From NCBI GenBank assembly GCA_002338385.1, contig DDIE01000048.1, forward strand, positions 20,160-37,132: a DNA stretch of 16,973 bases, given 5' to 3'. Position 1 is the first letter of the stretch, and the number at the start of each line of letters is the position of its first letter. This document shows, piece after piece, positions 14,663-16,973 of the stretch. The translations under genes were made by a program, and so were the position numbers. Origin of the DNA: Proteobacteria bacterium UBA1858. GTDB taxonomy: Bacteria > Pseudomonadota > Gammaproteobacteria > UBA4575. Under the pieces are notes generated by a model. That model made no database searches. It was given only the letters and a program-made list of their open reading frames with translations, and had not been told where the DNA came from.

Positions 14663-14678
14663 TGTTTTTTAAAAAACA
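14663..14678 (+). repeat. 16-base perfect palindrome abutting the rsmE start codon
   Basis: TGTTTTTT followed by AAAAAACA is a perfect palindrome that ends at the base before the rsmE ATG. It occupies the place where a Shine-Dalgarno would be, and no purine-rich ribosome site is present. Translation of rsmE would need an unstructured A-rich leader, coupling, or a different mechanism. Confidence 0.55.
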
Positions 14679-15410
14679 ATGCGCGTTCCGCGAATACACA
14701 TTACCCAGCCGCTTAGTGAAGCGCAGTCTGTGGCCCTGGAAGATAAGGGCATTAAACATATTAAAGATGTTTTACGTTTAACTGTTGGACACCGCGTCAT
14801 ACTTTTCAATGGTGACGGCTACGATTATCAAGGTGAGATTGTCGAGTTACATAAACGCAGTGCCGTGATACAACTGGGCGCAAGAAAAAAAATTCAGTGT
14901 GAGTCGCACTTACATCTGCACTTACTGCAACCCTTGTGTCGCTCTGAAAAAATGGATTGGTGCTTACAGAAAGCGACCGAACTTGGTGTCCAGACTATCA
15001 CGCCGTATATCAGTTCACGCGTAAATCTGAACTTACCGAGCAGCAAGGTAGAAAAAAAGCTAGCGCATTGGCAAGCGGTCATCCATAGCGCTTGCGAGCA
15101 GTCTGGTCGCGCCGAAATCCCGACCATTAGTGCAGCGCAAGATTTTGCAAAAGTAGTGTCGTCGTTACCTGATGGTGCAACCAAAATCATAGCCAGTCCG
15201 ACCGCCGACGTGCAGCCCCTGGCGAATGAAAAAAATACTCACTGCATATGTGCAGTGGGACCGGAAGGCGGTTTCACAGATGAGGAGATACAATTAGCGG
15301 AACAATCCGGTTTTGTCTCACATCGTCTGGGACCTCGCATCTTGCGTCTGGAAACAGCTGTTATTTCTATCTTAACCTTATATCAGGCACACTGTGGTGA
15401 CCTCAGCTGA
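14679..15410 (+). CDS. rsmE: 16S rRNA m3U1498 methyltransferase RsmE
   Basis: SAM-dependent SPOUT-fold methyltransferase that methylates N3 of U1498 in 16S rRNA of the small subunit. The 243 residues match the family. The N-terminal PUA-like domain (about 1-70) begins with MRVPRI and includes LFNGDG. The catalytic part has EKMDWCLQKATELGV at 90-104, ACEQSGR at 138-144, GPEGGFT at 194-200 and LGPRILRLETA at 217-227; the last two build the knotted SAM pocket. The ATG is fixed by the conserved N-terminus although no Shine-Dalgarno precedes it. Downstream gshB and yqgE give the order also found in E. coli. Confidence 0.96.
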   Translation: MRVPRIHITQPLSEAQSVALEDKGIKHIKDVLRLTVGHRVILFNGDGYDYQGEIVELHKRSAVIQLGARKKIQCESHLHLHLLQPLCRSEKMDWCLQKATELGVQTITPYISSRVNLNLPSSKVEKKLAHWQAVIHSACEQSGRAEIPTISAAQDFAKVVSSLPDGATKIIASPTADVQPLANEKNTHCICAVGPEGGFTDEEIQLAEQSGFVSHRLGPRILRLETAVISILTLYQAHCGDLS

Positions 15411-15442
15411 ACTTAATATCACTCACACTCTGGCAAACGCAT

Positions 15443-16405
15443 TTGAATAAAAAACTTGCGGTACTGATGGACCCTATTGAGGATATTAATCCTCGCAAAG
15501 ACAGCTCGCTTGCCATGCTGCTGGAAGCACAGCAGCGTTGCTGGGATATTTATTATTTAATCCCTGACACACTGTTTGCTCTGGATGGTGAAGCCTACGC
15601 CGAAGCGGCTCAGCTAGATGTTTTTGCGGATGATCAGTGCTGGTTTAACACAGGTGAAATCAGCACCCATGGCTTGGCAGACTTTGATGTTATTCTGATG
15701 CGTAAGGATCCGCCCTTTAATATGGAATTTATTTACAGCTGTTATATGCTCGATCTGGCAGCAGCAAAGGGGACCTTAGTAGTCAATAATCCGGCCAGCT
15801 TAAGGAACTGTAATGAAAAGTTTTCTATTCTGAATTTCCCACAATGTTGCGCACCGACTTTAGTGACCAAAAATGTAGCCACCATCCAGTCGTTTTTAGA
15901 GCAACACAAAAATATTGTGATTAAGCCATTGGATGCAATGGGTGGCGAATCAATTTTTAAACTGTGTGAGAGTGATCCTAATCGATATTCAATTATTCAA
16001 CACATGACTGCCAAGGGTCACAGCACAGTGATGTGTCAACGTTTTATCCCGGAAGTCACTGCTGGTGATAAACGCATTCTAATTATTCAAGGTGAACCTG
16101 TTCCGTATGCCCTCGCCCGCATCCCTCAGGCTGATGATTTTCGTGCTAATTTAGCGGCTGGCGGGCGCGGCATATCCGTACAATTAAGCGAACGCGATTA
16201 TTGGATTTGCCAGCAGCTCAAAGAGACGCTAATTAGCCATGGTATTGTCTTTGCTGGCATCGATGTTATCGGCGATTATTTAACCGAGATTAACATTACC
16301 AGCCCAACCTGTATCCGAGAATTGGATGCAATAAACGACATCAACATTAGCGCACTATTATTTGATCGTATCGAACATTTACTGACTGAAATTAAGCATG
16401 CCTGA
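15443..16405 (+). CDS. gshB: Glutathione synthetase (TTG start)
   Basis: Joins glycine to gamma-glutamylcysteine with ATP, the second step of glutathione synthesis; ATP-grasp enzyme, normally a cytosolic tetramer. It has 320 residues. Seen: KLAVLMDPI at 4-12, MRKDPPF at 86-92, the ATP-grasp lysine in KPLDAMGG at 161-168, GDKR near 208, ARIPQ at 225-229, NLAAGGRG at 236-243 and the metal-binding EINITSPTC at 282-290. No ATG or GTG is in frame between the upstream stop (15398-15400) and the first conserved strand. TTG at 15443 gives exactly the expected N-terminus, whereas the first ATG (15467) would delete the first beta strand. The ribosome site is weak. It lies 32 bases after rsmE and overlaps yqgE by 8. 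Confidence 0.95.
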   Translation: MNKKLAVLMDPIEDINPRKDSSLAMLLEAQQRCWDIYYLIPDTLFALDGEAYAEAAQLDVFADDQCWFNTGEISTHGLADFDVILMRKDPPFNMEFIYSCYMLDLAAAKGTLVVNNPASLRNCNEKFSILNFPQCCAPTLVTKNVATIQSFLEQHKNIVIKPLDAMGGESIFKLCESDPNRYSIIQHMTAKGHSTVMCQRFIPEVTAGDKRILIIQGEPVPYALARIPQADDFRANLAAGGRGISVQLSERDYWICQQLKETLISHGIVFAGIDVIGDYLTEINITSPTCIRELDAINDINISALLFDRIEHLLTEIKHA

Positions 16406-16967
16406 TAGTACTTCATATGCCGGCCAACTTCTGATTGCCATGCCCGCCCTGAATGATCCCGAGTTCAGTCATTCCGTGACGCTTATTTGTGAACATAACC
16501 GCGATCTGGGCGCTATGGGAATTATAATCAATCATCCCATTTCTATGACCGTAGAGGATTTAATTACCAGCGCTAATATCCCTGCTCCAGACTATTATAA
16601 AAACGATACTTTGATTCATGCCGGTGGACCGGTGAGCACTGACCAAGGGTTTATTCTGCATGACTCACCCGCTCAACGCTGGCCCTCAACTATTCCGATC
16701 ACTGATACTCTGGCACTGACATCCTCGAATGATATTCTTACCGATATTGCAAGTGGACATGGCCCGACAAACAGTCTGGTCGTGATTGGTTATGCCGGTT
16801 GGTCACCGGGTCAGTTAGAGGCGGAGATCGCTGATAATTTTTGGCTGACCGTCGCCGCTACTCACACGCTTATATTTGATACTCCAGCTAAAAATCAATG
16901 GCTGCTGGCAGGGGAATTGCTTGGCATTGATCTGAATTTATTAAATTCTGATGTAGGTCATGCTTAA
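16398..16967 (+). CDS. yqgE: YqgE/AlgH family protein (UPF0301)
   Basis: Conserved UPF0301 (DUF179, YqgE/AlgH) protein of 189 residues. Hallmarks: GQLLIAMP at 9-16, GIIINHP at 41-47, HAGGPV at 74-79 and GYAGWSPGQLE at 131-141. There is no signal peptide or membrane segment. The Pseudomonas relative AlgH was linked to alginate regulation, but the molecular function is not established. The ATG overlaps the gshB stop by 8 bases, so translation is probably coupled. The stop TAA shares its last A with an ATG that likely begins the next gene. Confidence 0.95.
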   Translation: MPDSTSYAGQLLIAMPALNDPEFSHSVTLICEHNRDLGAMGIIINHPISMTVEDLITSANIPAPDYYKNDTLIHAGGPVSTDQGFILHDSPAQRWPSTIPITDTLALTSSNDILTDIASGHGPTNSLVVIGYAGWSPGQLEAEIADNFWLTVAATHTLIFDTPAKNQWLLAGELLGIDLNLLNSDVGHA

Positions 16968-16973
16968 TGGACA
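16967..16973 (+). CDS. Probable start of the next gene (ruvX/yqgF expected)
   Basis: The yqgE stop and a new ATG overlap as TAATG, a common stop-start coupling, with AGG about 9 bases before the ATG. Only two codons (Met-Asp) are inside the window. The Holliday-junction resolvase gene ruvX (yqgF) follows yqgE in many gammaproteobacteria, so it is the expected identity, but the sequence here cannot show it. Confidence 0.4.

Noticed and set aside
1..16973. Mobile element, CRISPR array, defence island, prophage or biosynthetic cluster.
   Set aside because: All genes are recognisable core functions, spacing is tight, and no direct repeats, transposase or integrase genes or tRNA genes were seen.

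Overview
The window is an ordinary, densely packed stretch of core bacterial chromosome. Protein families and gene order point to a gammaproteobacterium outside the enterics. The order rsmE-gshB-yqgE (with a probable ruvX starting at the right edge) is the gammaproteobacterial arrangement. The tkt-gap-pgk-pyk-fba cluster, the eukaryote-type class I aldolase and the compact human-like S-adenosylhomocysteine hydrolase recall Legionella, Coxiella and Xanthomonas relatives. That placement is inferred from family knowledge; no search was run.

Layout, left to right. (1) 1-348: the 3' end of purC, then deaD, a DEAD-box RNA helicase. (2) 2319-3393: slyD (SlyD-type FKBP isomerase/chaperone) and a yaiI/UPF0178 gene, both on the minus strand. 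The slyD terminator appears to lie inside the 3' end of the convergent deaD. (3) 3444-4332: bioD overlapping slyX on the plus strand, ended by a strong bidirectional terminator at 4348-4375. (4) 4397-11158: a five-gene minus-strand carbon-metabolism operon, transcribed tkt, gap, pgk, pyk, fba. It covers the non-oxidative pentose phosphate link and much of glycolysis/gluconeogenesis. (5) 11333-11893: a thioredoxin-fold peroxiredoxin-like protein, divergent from (6) 12068-16967: metK, ahcY, rsmE, gshB, yqgE on the plus strand. MetK makes S-adenosylmethionine, AhcY removes the S-adenosylhomocysteine left after methylation, RsmE is a SAM-dependent rRNA methyltransferase, and GshB finishes glutathione synthesis. 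Homocysteine released by AhcY can feed cysteine and glutathione, so the set is metabolically coherent.

No gene-free stretch exceeds 300 bases. The longest gaps are the tkt leader (11159-11332) and the divergent region before metK (11894-12067), each 174 bases; both contain inverted repeats. I found no tRNA or rRNA gene, mobile element, CRISPR array, prophage or toxin-antitoxin pair, and nothing I would call a new biological system. The points most worth a second look are non-coding: paired hairpins in the metK leader, four consecutive inverted repeats between ahcY and rsmE, competing hairpins before tkt, and a terminator embedded in deaD.
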